A stretch of DNA of 39,426 nt from Noviherbaspirillum denitrificans. Its GTDB lineage: Bacteria > Pseudomonadota > Gammaproteobacteria > Burkholderiales > Burkholderiaceae_D. A program made the translations under genes and the position numbers. How positions within the stretch are numbered: position 1 is the stretch's first letter; every line of letters starts with the position of its first letter. Positions 18,943-27,375 of the stretch are shown piece after piece. Location of the stretch: assembly GCF_002211445.1 (NCBI RefSeq), contig NZ_LSTO01000001.1:1003231-1042656 (forward strand). Direction: 5' to 3'. Below the pieces are notes generated by a model. It was not told the DNA's origin. It saw only the letters and a program-made list of their open reading frames with translations, and ran no database searches.

Positions 18943-19394
18943 GCGCCGATCCAGGGCAGCCCTGCCTTGCACCAGCCGCTGACGGTCTTGCGATGGCCTT
19001 CGGCGTCCTTGTCGCCTTCGAAGCCCTCCAGCACATCGAAGCAGTTGGCATAGCCGTTCTCGGTTGCCAGCTTCGCAGCGTGCCGCGAGCGCACGCCCGA
19101 CCGGCACAGGAACAGCAGAACCTTGTCCTTCGACGCCGCGCGCGCCAGCTCGTCGAGGAAGGCGGGGTTGGGCGTGCCGCCCGGGTAGGTGCTCCATTGC
19201 ACCGCGGCGTGCTGCTGCTCGGGGATGCCGACGCGGCCCACCCAGTCGCGCTCGGCATTGGTGCGAACGTCCACCAGGAGGACGTTCGGATCCTGCCGAA
19301 GCAGCGAATAAGCTTCGGACGGCGTGATCGCGCCTGCATAGGGCAGCTGCCTTTCGGTGCCGCGCAGGCGGGCGGTGGTGAGAATATCCATCAT
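18939..19394 (-). CDS. Rhodanese-like domain protein
   Basis: A 151-residue single rhodanese domain. The active-site loop is CRSGVRS with Cys97, preceded by the CH2-like LLVDVRTNAERDWVGRV. The catalytic cysteine is intact, so sulfurtransferase activity is possible; the physiological acceptor is unknown. GGAG precedes the start; ATG 19391, one codon on, is equally possible. Its stop overlaps that of the convergent TAXI gene by 4 bp. Divergent from glnA across a 387-bp regulatory region. Confidence 0.88.
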   Translation of the reverse strand: MMDILTTARLRGTERQLPYAGAITPSEAYSLLRQDPNVLLVDVRTNAERDWVGRVGIPEQQHAAVQWSTYPGGTPNPAFLDELARAASKDKVLLFLCRSGVRSRHAAKLATENGYANCFDVLEGFEGDKDAEGHRKTVSGWCKAGLPWIGA

Positions 19395-19472
19395 CTGCTC
19401 CGGAAAGTTGGATTTTTTCTATTTTATCCCGATGGCTGGAAGGCTATAGTGTCCGCAGGTCGGAGAGAGCGG

Positions 19473-19489
19473 TGCACTAATTTGGTGCT
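19473..19489 (+). promoter_or_regulatory. NtrC-binding box 1 (glnA upstream activator site)
   Basis: TGCACTA-ATT-TGGTGCT, an almost perfect dyad matching the enterobacterial NtrC box (TGCACCA-N3-TGGTGCA type) at nearly every position. It is centred about 200 bp before the predicted glnA transcription start. Confidence 0.85.
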
Positions 19490-19503
19490 ATTCCTGTGCG
19501 AAA

Positions 19504-19520
19504 CGAACCAAAACAGTGCA
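19504..19520 (-). promoter_or_regulatory. NtrC-binding box 2 (weaker)
   Basis: On the minus strand TGCACTG-TTT-TGGTTCG: one strong half-site and one degenerate. Its centre is 31 bp from box 1, three helical turns, on the same face of DNA. Confidence 0.55.
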
Positions 19521-19532
19521 CATATCGAAAAA

Positions 19533-19549
19533 CGCACTGCTTTGGTGAT
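19533..19549 (+). promoter_or_regulatory. NtrC-binding box 3 (weaker)
   Basis: CGCACTG-CTT-TGGTGAT, centred 29 bp after box 2. Both half-sites are recognisable with four mismatches in total. Confidence 0.5.
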
Positions 19550-19655
19550 TGCTGCGATGTGCCGTTCTCGCGCCATCTATGTTTCAACATCGCACTATTT
19601 GAGCTAATTTGAGCGCTTCATCGCGGTGCACGTGAATTGTTTTTTCTCAAGGCGG

Positions 19656-19671
19656 TGGCATGGAATCTGCT
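19656..19671 (+). promoter_or_regulatory. Sigma-54 promoter of glnA
   Basis: TGGCATG-GAAT-CTGCT keeps the invariant GG (19657-19658) and GC (19669-19670) with exactly 10 bp between, and differs from the consensus TGGCACG-N4-TTGCT at two positions. The start would be near 19682, ~100 nt before glnA. Three NtrC boxes lie 107-199 bp upstream of the -24 element. The rest of the 387-bp gap (19550-19655) shows only a short TTTGAGC direct repeat. Confidence 0.75.
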
Positions 19672-19781
19672 ATCATTCCGGCCTGTGTTTCAAGCCGTAC
19701 TTCGGCCTGTCGCAGGCGAATACAGTCGGCTCAAACCAACTTTATCCGAACCACACCCGCTCATACACTTAGGAGATTCGC

Positions 19782-21197
19782 ATGGCAATGACGGCCGCAG
19801 ACGTCTTGAAGTTGGCGAAAGACAACGAAGTCAAGTTCGTTGATTTTCGTTTTGCAGACACCCGGGGCAAGGAACAGCACGTAACGGTGCCGGTTTCGCA
19901 GTTCGGCATGGACAAGTTCGAGTCCGGCCATGCATTCGACGGTTCCTCGATCGCCGGCTGGAAGGGCATTGAAGCCTCCGACATGCTGCTGATGCCGGAT
20001 CCGAATACGGCCAACATCGACCCGTTCATGGAAGAGACCACGCTGTTCATGCAGTGCGACGTGATCGAACCGTCCGACGGCAAGGGCTATGACCGTGACC
20101 CGCGCTCCATCGCCAAGCGCGCTGAAGCCTACCTGAAGTCCTCCGGCCTGGGCGATACCGCCTACTTCGGTCCGGAACCCGAATTCTTCATCTTCGACAA
20201 CGTTCGCTGGAAGATCGACATGTCCGGCTGCTTCGTCAAGATCGGCTCGGAAGAGGCATCCTGGTCCACCGGCCGCGAACTCGAAGGCGGCAACACCGGC
20301 CATCGTCCGACCGTCAAGGGCGGCTACTTCCCGGTTCCCCCGGTCGACAGCTTCCAGGACATGCGTTCCGAAATGTCCCTGATCCTCGAAGCCATGGGCA
20401 TCCCGGTCGAAGTGCACCACCACGAAGTGGCCGGCGCCGGCCAGAACGAACTCGGCACCAAGTTCTCCACCCTGGTCGAGCGCGCTGACTGGACCCAGAA
20501 CCTGAAGTACGTGATCTGGAACGTTGCTCACACCTACGGCAAGACCGCGACCTTCATGCCGAAGCCGCTGGTTGGCGACAATGGTTCGGGCATGCACGTT
20601 CACCAGTCCGTCTGGAAGGATGGCCAGAACCTGTTCGCGGGCGACGGCTACGCAGGCCTGTCTGATTTCGCCCTGTACTACATCGGCGGCATCATCAAGC
20701 ACGCACGCGCGCTGAACGCGATCACCAACCCGGGCACCAACTCCTACAAGCGTCTGGTTCCTGGTTTCGAAGCACCGGTCAAGCTGGCTTACTCGGCGAA
20801 GAACCGTTCCGCATCGATCCGTATTCCGCACGTTGCCAATCCGAAGGGCCGTCGCGTCGAAGCGCGCTTCCCGGATCCGCTGTCCAACCCGTACCTGTGC
20901 TTCTCCGCCCTGCTAATGGCAGGCCTGGACGGCGTGCAGAACAAGATCCACCCGGGCGAAGCAGCATCGAAGGACCTGTACCACCTGCCGCCGGAAGAAG
21001 ACGCGCTGATCCCGACCGTGTGCTCCTCGCTGGAACAAGCGCTCGAGTACCTGGACAAGGATCGCGAGTTCCTGACCCGTGGCGGCGTGTTCAGCGACAC
21101 CATGATCGACGCTTACATCGACCTCAAGATGCAGGAAGTCCAGCGCTTCCGCATGACGACGCATCCGATCGAGTTCGACATGTACTACTCGCTGTAA
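19782..21197 (+). CDS. glnA: Glutamine synthetase, type I
   Basis: A 471-residue GSI that makes glutamine from glutamate, ammonia and ATP as a dodecamer. Signatures: FDGSSIAGW, the metal-binding [35 protein letters not shown], and [10 protein letters not shown]. Tyr400 in [10 protein letters not shown] is the adenylylation site, so activity is predicted to be controlled by GlnE. AGGAG (19771-19775) precedes ATG 19782. Transcription is predicted from the NtrC-activated sigma-54 promoter upstream, and ntrBC lie two genes downstream. Confidence 0.97.
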   Translation: MAMTAADVLKLAKDNEVKFVDFRFADTRGKEQHVTVPVSQFGMDKFESGHAFDGSSIAGWKGIEASDMLLMPDPNTANIDPFMEETTLFMQCDVIEPSDGKGYDRDPRSIAKRAEAYLKSSGLGDTAYFGPEPEFFIFDNVRWKIDMSGCFVKIGSEEASWSTGRELEGGNTGHRPTVKGGYFPVPPVDSFQDMRSEMSLILEAMGIPVEVHHHEVAGAGQNELGTKFSTLVERADWTQNLKYVIWNVAHTYGKTATFMPKPLVGDNGSGMHVHQSVWKDGQNLFAGDGYAGLSDFALYYIGGIIKHARALNAITNPGTNSYKRLVPGFEAPVKLAYSAKNRSASIRIPHVANPKGRRVEARFPDPLSNPYLCFSALLMAGLDGVQNKIHPGEAASKDLYHLPPEEDALIPTVCSSLEQALEYLDKDREFLTRGGVFSDTMIDAYIDLKMQEVQRFRMTTHPIEFDMYYSL

Positions 21198-21230
21198 TCA
21201 GCATTCCGCCTCAAGGCGACGCTGTTCAAG

Positions 21231-21265
21231 AAACGGGGAAAACTTCGGTTTTCCCCGTTTTTTTT
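21231..21265 (+). terminator. Intrinsic terminator of glnA
   Basis: A perfect 13-bp stem (21231-21243 and 21248-21260) capped by a C(TTCG)G tetraloop, with eight T at 21258-21265. Very strong; it separates glnA from the downstream ntrBC region. Confidence 0.95.
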
Positions 21266-21311
21266 GCTGCCGGAAACTGTTGCGTTGCTTTACGATCCAA
21301 GAGGAGAGTGT

Positions 21312-21340
21312 TTGTAAAGCATTGATTCTTATCCTAAACT
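21312..21340 (+). promoter_or_regulatory. Candidate sigma-70 promoter for the DUF4124 gene
   Basis: TTGTAA (21312-21317), a 17-bp spacer, and TAAACT (21335-21340), located between the glnA terminator and the next gene. Confidence 0.45.
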
Positions 21341-21372
21341 AGTAAGCGCCCGCATAGTTTCTCGAAAGAAAG

Positions 21373-21873
21373 ATGATTAAACAACAATTGACCGGTCTGC
21401 TCTTGCTGGTGATGACAGCCGGCATCGCGCACGCGCAAAGCGAGGTCTACCTGTGCGTCGACGAGAACGGAAAAAGGGAATACAAGAACACCGGGATCAC
21501 GAAAGGGTGCAAGAAGGTCGACCTGCCGGGCATCACCATGATTCCCGCGCCGCCGAAAAAGGTCGCGCCGGCACCGCAGACTGCTGCGGCAAAGCCCGCG
21601 GCAAGCACGCCATCCGATTTCCCGAAGGTGGATAATGGCACCCAGAAGGCGCGCGACAATGACCGCAAGCAGATCCTGCTCGACGAAATGAAGGCCGAAG
21701 AGCAGAAACTCGCGAACCTGAAACGGGAGTACAACAACGGCGAGCCCGAACGCCGCGGCGATGAGCGCAACTTCGCGAAGTACCAGGAGCGCGTTGGCGG
21801 CATGAAGGATGACATCGACCGCACGGAAAAGAACATCGAAGCCCTGAAGCGCGAGATCGGCAACATCAGATAG
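21373..21873 (+). CDS. Exported DUF4124-type protein with C-terminal coiled coil
   Basis: A 166-residue secreted protein. A signal peptide ends at AHA-Q (residues ~1-21). A DUF4124-like N-terminal domain (SEVYLCVDENGKREYKNT) is followed by a Pro/Ala-rich linker (~57-80) and a charged coiled coil (~90-160). Function unknown. In related betaproteobacteria a gene of this kind between glnA and ntrB appears to be a recurrent neighbour (recollection, not checked). GAAAGAAAG precedes the ATG. Confidence 0.75.
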   Translation: MIKQQLTGLLLLVMTAGIAHAQSEVYLCVDENGKREYKNTGITKGCKKVDLPGITMIPAPPKKVAPAPQTAAAKPAASTPSDFPKVDNGTQKARDNDRKQILLDEMKAEEQKLANLKREYNNGEPERRGDERNFAKYQERVGGMKDDIDRTEKNIEALKREIGNIR

Positions 21874-21897
21874 GGCGGGTATGACGCTTGCATGGAC

Positions 21898-21921
21898 AGG
21901 GCCGCTTGATGCGGCCCTTTT
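21898..21921 (+). terminator. Short stem-loop terminator before ntrB
   Basis: AGGGCCGC (21898-21905) pairs with GCGGCCCT (21911-21918), 5-nt loop, with only four T. It ends 16 bp before the ntrB GTG and so also lies in the ntrB leader; it may only partly terminate. Confidence 0.6.
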
Positions 21922-21936
21922 GATTTCTGGAGCAAC

Positions 21937-23010
21937 GTGAAAACATCGCATACTTCATTCGACGGTCTCGACCTGCTGTCTTCGGCGGTCGTCATCCTTG
22001 ATGCGGCCAGCCGCATCACCTACGCCAACGCGGCCGCCGAAAACCTTCTCGAAAGCTCGTTCAAGGCGCTGTCCCAGCAGAAGCTGAGCAAGCTCTTCCT
22101 CAACGGCGCGCATCTCGACCAGGTCTTCCAGGAAGCGGTCCAGCATCGCTTCGCCGACAAGCGGCTTGACCTCGCCCTTGAGCGTCCGAGCCGCGAACCG
22201 CTGCTGGTCCATGTGATTGTCACCGCGCTCGACAATCCGGAGACGCCGGTGCTCATCGAACTGCGCGAGAACGTGCAGCAGCTCAAGCTCGACCGCGAAG
22301 AGCGAATGCTTGACCAGAGCCAGGCCAACAAGGAACTGATCCGCAACCTCGCGCACGAGATCAAGAATCCACTCGGCGGTATTCGCGGCGCTGCACAGCT
22401 GCTGGAGCTCGAACTGCCCGAGCGCCACCTCAAGGAATTGCGCGAGTACACACAGGTCATCATCAAGGAAGCCGACCGACTACAGACGCTGGTGGACCGC
22501 CTGCTGGCGCCACACCGCCGGCCGCACATCGTCGGCGACGTCAACATCCACGAAGTCTGCGAGCGCGTGCGCAGCCTCATCGTGGCCGAGTTCCCGACGG
22601 GACTGACGATCAAGCGCGACTACGATCTGTCGGTGCCCGAGTTCAGGGGCGACAAGGAGCAGCTGATCCAGGCCGTGCTCAACATCGCGCATAACGCGGC
22701 ACAGGCCTTGTCCGAACAGATCAAGGCAGGCGATGCGGTCATCACTTTCCAGACGCGCGTGGCACGTCAGGTCACGCTAGCGAAGGTGCGTTACAGGCTG
22801 GCATTAGACTTGCATATCATCGACAATGGTCCGGGCATCCCACCCGACATCCGCGATCGCATCTTCTACCCGCTTGTATCAGGCAAGGACGGCGGCAGCG
22901 GACTCGGGCTGACACTTGCACAGACATTCGTGCAGCAGCATCTGGGCGTTATCGAATGCGAGAGCAGGCCGGGATGCACGGACTTCAGGATTTTGATACC
23001 GCTGCCTTGA
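21937..23010 (+). CDS. glnL: Nitrogen regulation sensor kinase NtrB (GlnL)
   Basis: A 357-residue cytoplasmic histidine kinase/phosphatase with an N-terminal PAS domain (~12-75). The HisKA phosphoacceptor is His140 in NLAHEIKNPLGGIRGAAQLL, and the ATPase domain has N-box NIAHNAAQAL, DNGPGIP and GGSGLGLTLAQ. It has no membrane segments, as expected, since the signal comes from PII protein. It starts with GTG, with GGAG 4 bp upstream. ntrC follows after 56 bp. Confidence 0.95.
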   Translation: MKTSHTSFDGLDLLSSAVVILDAASRITYANAAAENLLESSFKALSQQKLSKLFLNGAHLDQVFQEAVQHRFADKRLDLALERPSREPLLVHVIVTALDNPETPVLIELRENVQQLKLDREERMLDQSQANKELIRNLAHEIKNPLGGIRGAAQLLELELPERHLKELREYTQVIIKEADRLQTLVDRLLAPHRRPHIVGDVNIHEVCERVRSLIVAEFPTGLTIKRDYDLSVPEFRGDKEQLIQAVLNIAHNAAQALSEQIKAGDAVITFQTRVARQVTLAKVRYRLALDLHIIDNGPGIPPDIRDRIFYPLVSGKDGGSGLGLTLAQTFVQQHLGVIECESRPGCTDFRILIPLP

Positions 23011-23066
23011 CCACAAGATCGAGGACGGCTCAACCCACTGCCACACGCGCGGGATACTGAAAAAAT

Positions 23067-24641
23067 ATGAAGCCAATCTGGATTGTTGACGACGACGAAT
23101 CAATTCGCTGGGTACTCGAAAAGGCACTGGCCCGAGAGAACCTCGCTACCAAGAGCTTCTCCAATGCGCGCGAAGTCATGGATGCGCTGCAGACCAGCGT
23201 GCCGCAGGTCCTCGTGTCCGATATCCGCATGCCCGGCGAATCCGGGCTCGAACTGCTTCAGTCTGTAAAGACCAGGTACCCTGGCCTGCCGGTCATCGTG
23301 ATCACTGCCTTCTCGGACCTCGACTCCGCGGTCGCTGCGTTCCAGGGTGGTGCATTTGAATATCTCGCCAAGCCCTTCGATGTCGACAAGGCGGTCGAAC
23401 TGATCCGCCGTGCACTGGAAGAGAGCTTGCGCGAATCGGATGTCGAACAGACGGCTGCCGACACCCCAGAAATCCTCGGCCAGGCGCCGGCAATGCAGGA
23501 TGTGTTCCGCGCAATCGGCCGCCTGTCGCAGTCGAATGTCACCGTGCTGATTACCGGCGAGTCCGGTACCGGCAAGGAACTCGTGGCCCGCGCGCTGCAC
23601 AAGCACAGTCCGCGGGCGGCGCAGCCATACATTGCACTGAATACTGCCGCGATACCGAAGGACCTGCTCGAATCCGAACTGTTCGGCCACGAGCGCGGCG
23701 CCTTCACCGGCGCGCAGGCGATGCGGCGCGGCCGCTTCGAGCAGGCCGAGAACGGCACGCTCTTCCTCGATGAAATCGGCGACATGCCCTTCGACCTGCA
23801 GACGCGCTTGCTACGCGTGCTGTCGGACGGCCATTTCTACCGCGTCGGCGGACACCAGCCATTGAAAGCCAATGTGCGCGTGATCGCGGCCACGCACCAG
23901 AACCTCGAACAGCGGGTCAAGGAAGGCCTGTTCCGCGAGGACTTGTATCACCGCCTGAACGTGATCCGCCTGCGCCTGCCCAGCCTGCGCGAGCGGCGCG
24001 AGGACATTCCGCTGCTGACGCGTCATTTCCTCGCGCAGAGCGCCAAGCAGCTCGGCGTCGAAGCCAAGCGCATGTCCGACAGCGCAATGCAGTTCCTCGC
24101 CAGCCTTGAGCTGCCGGGCAACGTGCGCCAGCTCGAGAACCTGTGCAACTGGATTACCGTGATGGCGCCGGGGCAGACGGTCGAGATCAAGGACTTGCCC
24201 GCCGACCTGACCCACGGTCAGGAATTCGCGCCGCCGGCCATGACTTCATTCACACCTGCCGCGCCGCAGGCGCCTCACCCGCCGGCGTTTGTCTCCACTA
24301 CGGAAACACCAAGCATCAATGCGGCGATCGGCGCTGGCATGTTCGTCCCGCAGACGATGACGTCCATGCCGGTTTCGTCTTCGTTGCCCGTGCCGAATGG
24401 TTCGGCCGAGAAGGCAAGCTGGATCAGCCTGCTTGAATCGGAAGCGGCGCAAATGCTTGCGGCCGGACAGCCGGAGGTGATGGATGCACTGGGAAGGCAG
24501 TTCGAATCGGCGCTCATCAAGACCGCGCTGAAGCACACCCATGGGCGCAAGAACGACGCGGCTGTGCGGCTGGGGATCGGCCGCAATACCATCACACGGA
24601 AGATCCATGAGCTTGGCATAGACGGCGCCAAGGATGACTAA
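23067..24641 (+). CDS. glnG: Nitrogen regulation response regulator NtrC (GlnG)
   Basis: A 524-residue sigma-54 activator: receiver domain with phosphoacceptor Asp52 (LVSDIRMPG), AAA+ domain with Walker A GESGTGKE, the sigma-54-contacting GAFTGA loop and Walker B LFLDEIGD. A Fis-type helix-turn-helix (DAAVRLGIGRNTITRKI) closes the protein. It is ~55 residues longer than E. coli NtrC, mostly in a Pro/Ala/Thr-rich linker (~390-450) before the DNA-binding domain. It should drive glnA from the boxes at 19473-19549. Confidence 0.96.
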   Translation: MKPIWIVDDDESIRWVLEKALARENLATKSFSNAREVMDALQTSVPQVLVSDIRMPGESGLELLQSVKTRYPGLPVIVITAFSDLDSAVAAFQGGAFEYLAKPFDVDKAVELIRRALEESLRESDVEQTAADTPEILGQAPAMQDVFRAIGRLSQSNVTVLITGESGTGKELVARALHKHSPRAAQPYIALNTAAIPKDLLESELFGHERGAFTGAQAMRRGRFEQAENGTLFLDEIGDMPFDLQTRLLRVLSDGHFYRVGGHQPLKANVRVIAATHQNLEQRVKEGLFREDLYHRLNVIRLRLPSLRERREDIPLLTRHFLAQSAKQLGVEAKRMSDSAMQFLASLELPGNVRQLENLCNWITVMAPGQTVEIKDLPADLTHGQEFAPPAMTSFTPAAPQAPHPPAFVSTTETPSINAAIGAGMFVPQTMTSMPVSSSLPVPNGSAEKASWISLLESEAAQMLAAGQPEVMDALGRQFESALIKTALKHTHGRKNDAAVRLGIGRNTITRKIHELGIDGAKDD

Positions 24642-24647
24642 AAGAAG

Positions 24648-24675
24648 AAGGGCCGGTGATTACCGGCCCTTTTTT
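24648..24675 (+). terminator. Intrinsic terminator of ntrC
   Basis: GGGCCGGT (24650-24657) pairs with ACCGGCCC (24662-24669), loop GATT, then six T. It lies between the convergent ntrC and DUF1289 genes. Confidence 0.92.
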
Positions 24676-24685
24676 CATGCCTGCC

Positions 24686-24871
24686 TCAGGTATTGCGGCG
24701 CGGATAACCCTCGGCCGTGATCCTGACCCACACGCGCTCTTTTTCTTCGTCGCTCATGAATACCCACTGCGCGACTTCCTCGACAGTGCGTCCGCAGCCG
24801 CGGCAGACATCATCGAAGGTGGTTGAACAGACGGCAACACAGGGTGTGTCGGGACGGGTGGAATTTTGCAT
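24686..24871 (-). CDS. DUF1289 small cysteine-rich protein
   Basis: A 61-residue protein of the DUF1289 family. Four cysteines are arranged as C-VAV-C...C-RG-C-GRT followed by EEVAQW, the family signature; they likely bind a metal such as zinc or an iron-sulfur cluster (inference). Function unknown. ATG 24871 is preferred to an in-frame TTG at 24886. Divergent from the GST gene across 38 bp. Confidence 0.85.
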   Translation of the reverse strand: MQNSTRPDTPCVAVCSTTFDDVCRGCGRTVEEVAQWVFMSDEEKERVWVRITAEGYPRRNT

Positions 24872-24909
24872 AATGGAGGCCTTCAAACCGACATTTTAGG
24901 CCAATTCCC

Positions 24910-25551
24910 ATGCTCAAGCTCTACTACTACCCAGGCAATGCAAACCTGGCGCCGCACATGTTGCTGGAAGAAATGGGCGTGCCTTATGAACTGGTGCTGG
25001 TGGACCGCACGAAGGATGCGCACCATAGTGCCGACTACCTGAAACTGAATCCGAACGGGCGCATTCCGGTGCTTGTCGACGGCGGTCTTGTCCTGTTCGA
25101 AACGGCGGCCATCTGCCTGCACCTGGCTGACAGCTACCCCGAGGCCGGGTTTGCGCCAGCCGTCGGCACGAAGGAGCGCGCGCATTTCTACAAGTGGCTG
25201 GTCTACCTGACCAATACGCTGCAGGCGGAGCTGATCACGTACTTCTACCCCGAGCGCTGGGCGGAGGACGACGACGCGATTGCACAGGTGAAGGCGCATG
25301 CGGAAGCACATGTCGGTGGCATGCTCGATCTGCTCGACCGGACGCTGGCGGAGAATGGCGGGCCTTACCTGCGCGGCGCGAAGATGTCGGCTGTCGATCC
25401 TTACCTGTTCATGCTCTCACGTTGGACGCGCATGATGGAAAACCCGGCGCGCAACAGGAAACATCTTGGTGCATTCCTGCGGATGATGGCGGAGCGCCCT
25501 GCGGTCAGGAGGACGCTGGAGCAGGAGGGGCTGGGGGAGCCGTTGTTCTAG
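24910..25551 (+). CDS. Glutathione S-transferase family protein
   Basis: A 213-residue two-domain GST: thioredoxin-like N-domain (~1-78, with cis-Pro motif GRIPVLVDGG and the GSH-binding ETAAIC) and an all-helical C-domain. Beta-class bacterial GSTs have Cys10 in a PGACS motif; here the same place reads PGNANLAPH, so Asn10 replaces the catalytic Cys. It may use another residue or have lost classic conjugating activity. Its stop is 7 bp from the convergent prpR stop, with no terminator between. Confidence 0.88.
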   Translation: MLKLYYYPGNANLAPHMLLEEMGVPYELVLVDRTKDAHHSADYLKLNPNGRIPVLVDGGLVLFETAAICLHLADSYPEAGFAPAVGTKERAHFYKWLVYLTNTLQAELITYFYPERWAEDDDAIAQVKAHAEAHVGGMLDLLDRTLAENGGPYLRGAKMSAVDPYLFMLSRWTRMMENPARNRKHLGAFLRMMAERPAVRRTLEQEGLGEPLF

Positions 25552-25558
25552 AATTTAT

Positions 25559-27163
25559 TTACACCCCTTGATTCAACTTCCTCCACAATGTCGTGCGGCT
25601 GATGCCCAAATACTTCGCCGCCGCTTCGCGATTTCCGTTGAATCGCGCCAGCACTTCATGGATTGATTCGGTTTGCGGCGCAGGCAGCCGTTTAACGGGC
25701 GTGTCCGGTTTCGTCGCCGCCGCAAGCTCCGGCGCCACGGCCAGCACAAAGCTCGGCGTCAGCGCCTGCAGCGGTTCCGCTGCCAGAAAGAGCGCCAGGC
25801 GCTCCATCAGGTTGCGCAACTCACGCACATTCCCCGGCCACGCATAACCGCCCAGCAAGGGCGCGCAGGCCAGGAGTTCCGCATGCAGGTTCGCATGCGG
25901 CCGCGCTCCCAGCGAGGCGAGCGCATTCTTCAGTCCCCACTCGGCAAGTGCCACAAGGTCTTCGATGCGGTCGCGCAGCGGCGGCAGCGTCACGCGCAAT
26001 ACGCCGAGGCGATAGAAGAGGTCGGCGCGGAAGCGTCCATCCTTCACGCGCTGGTCGAGGTCGCAGTGCGTGGCGCTGAGGATGCGCACATTGACGGGAA
26101 CGGGACGCGTGCCGCCTACGCGAACGACTTCCCGCTCTTCCAGCACGCGCAGCAAGCGCGTCTGCAACTGCAAGGGCATCTCGCCGATCTCGTCGAGGAA
26201 GAGAGTGCCGCGGTTGGCCGCCTCGAACAATCCTGCATGGCCGCCGCGGCGTGATCCGGTGAACGCACCTTCCTCATAGCCGAACAGCTCCGATTCCAGC
26301 AGCGACTCCGCCACCGCGCCGCAATTGACCGCGAGGAAAGGCTGCCGCGCGCGCTGGCTTTCGCGGTGGATCGCTTGCGCGGCGAGTTCCTTGCCGGTGC
26401 CGGTCTCGCCCTGGATGAGGACCGTCGCTGGAGATTTCGCAAACAGTTCGATCGAATGGCGTACCGACTGCATGGCCGGCGAATCGCCGCGCAGGTCATT
26501 GAGGCCGTGCTTGGCGCGAAGGGTATCGGCCACCGGGGACGCACGGCCGCGACTCGATTCCAGCTGCGTGAAGCGCGCGATTTCCAGCGCGTCTTCGAAT
26601 GCCTGGCGGATCGACGCCGCCGAATAGACGAACACGCCCGCCAGCCCGGCTTCTTCCGCAAGGTCGGTGATCAGGCCGGCGCCGACGATGGCCTTGATGC
26701 CGGCCGCCTTCAGCTCATTGATCTGCGCGCGCGCATCTTCTTCCGTCACATAGGTGCGTTGGGGGATGGCGATATCGAAGGTGCCGAGGAATTCCGCCAG
26801 CTCGGTCATCGGCGTCTGGTAGGTGATGAGGCCGACGTGCGGCGTGATCTTCCTGGCGCGCGCCAGTGCCTGCATCACGTCGAATCCGCTCGCCTTGGCA
26901 ATGACGACCGGCAGCGAGAGTCGGCTCTTCAGGTAGGCGGCGTTGGAGCCGGCGGCGATGACAGCGTCGCAGCGTTCGGTTTCCAGCCGCTCGCGGATAT
27001 GCCGCACCGCATCCTCGAAACCGAGCGGGATCGGTTCGATCGACGCGCGGTCGTCGAATTCAAGGGTGATATCTCGGAACAGGTCGGACAGGCGCGAAAT
27101 CGACACCGTCCAGATGATCGGCTTGTCGGGCAGGTCGGCGGCGGGGCGGGCAGGAAGTCTCAT
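25559..27163 (-). CDS. prpR: Propionate catabolism sigma-54 activator PrpR
   Basis: A 534-residue regulator with an N-terminal PrpR_N sensor domain (~1-190), which in Salmonella responds to 2-methylcitrate. Then comes an AAA+ domain with Walker A GETGTGKE, the sigma-54-contacting GAFTGS loop and LFLDEIGE. A Fis-type HTH ([19 protein letters not shown]) ends the protein. It is divergent from prpB, whose promoter is of sigma-54 type. It lacks a receiver domain, as expected for a ligand-sensing activator. GTTTC motifs overlap its own leader, so autoregulation is plausible. Confidence 0.95.
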   Translation of the reverse strand: MRLPARPAADLPDKPIIWTVSISRLSDLFRDITLEFDDRASIEPIPLGFEDAVRHIRERLETERCDAVIAAGSNAAYLKSRLSLPVVIAKASGFDVMQALARARKITPHVGLITYQTPMTELAEFLGTFDIAIPQRTYVTEEDARAQINELKAAGIKAIVGAGLITDLAEEAGLAGVFVYSAASIRQAFEDALEIARFTQLESSRGRASPVADTLRAKHGLNDLRGDSPAMQSVRHSIELFAKSPATVLIQGETGTGKELAAQAIHRESQRARQPFLAVNCGAVAESLLESELFGYEEGAFTGSRRGGHAGLFEAANRGTLFLDEIGEMPLQLQTRLLRVLEEREVVRVGGTRPVPVNVRILSATHCDLDQRVKDGRFRADLFYRLGVLRVTLPPLRDRIEDLVALAEWGLKNALASLGARPHANLHAELLACAPLLGGYAWPGNVRELRNLMERLALFLAAEPLQALTPSFVLAVAPELAAATKPDTPVKRLPAPQTESIHEVLARFNGNREAAAKYLGISRTTLWRKLNQGV

Positions 27164-27292
27164 GTTTCATGAACGTTTCAGTGTTTCGATTGTAACGCAA
27201 TTTGAAACGCTGCGGCGTAATTGATCCAAGGCAGTATTCTATATAAGTCGTTGAAAATAAAAGAGTTTCATCGCGCTAACGTTGAACGTTTC
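27164..27292. promoter_or_regulatory. Putative PrpR operator region (GTTTC/GAAAC repeats)
   Basis: GTTTC occurs at 27164, 27175, 27183, 27265 and 27288, and GAAAC at 27204. The pair at 27183-27208 forms an imperfect dyad, GTTTC-g-ATTG ... CAAT-tt-GAAAC. GAACGTTTC is repeated exactly at 27171-27179 and 27284-27292. These sites lie 15-143 bp before the sigma-54 promoter, where enhancer sites of PrpR are expected. The assignment to PrpR is inference. Confidence 0.55.
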
Positions 27293-27306
27293 CCATGTTC
27301 ACCACG

Positions 27307-27322
27307 TGGCACACGGATTGCA
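27307..27322 (+). promoter_or_regulatory. Sigma-54 promoter of prpB
   Basis: TGGCACA-CGGA-TTGCA matches the -24/-12 consensus TGGCACR-N4-TTGCW at every position, with GG at 27308-27309 and GC at 27320-27321. The start would be near 27333, ~43 nt before prpB. Confidence 0.92.
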
Positions 27323-27375
27323 ATAAGGGCACCAGTATCAATCGTTGCAACAATTCCCCACAACAAGGTGAAGAC

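Noticed and set aside
27295-27375. N-terminal extension of prpB
   Set aside because: It spans the sigma-54 promoter and the predicted transcription start; the true ATG has a good Shine-Dalgarno and gives the family length.
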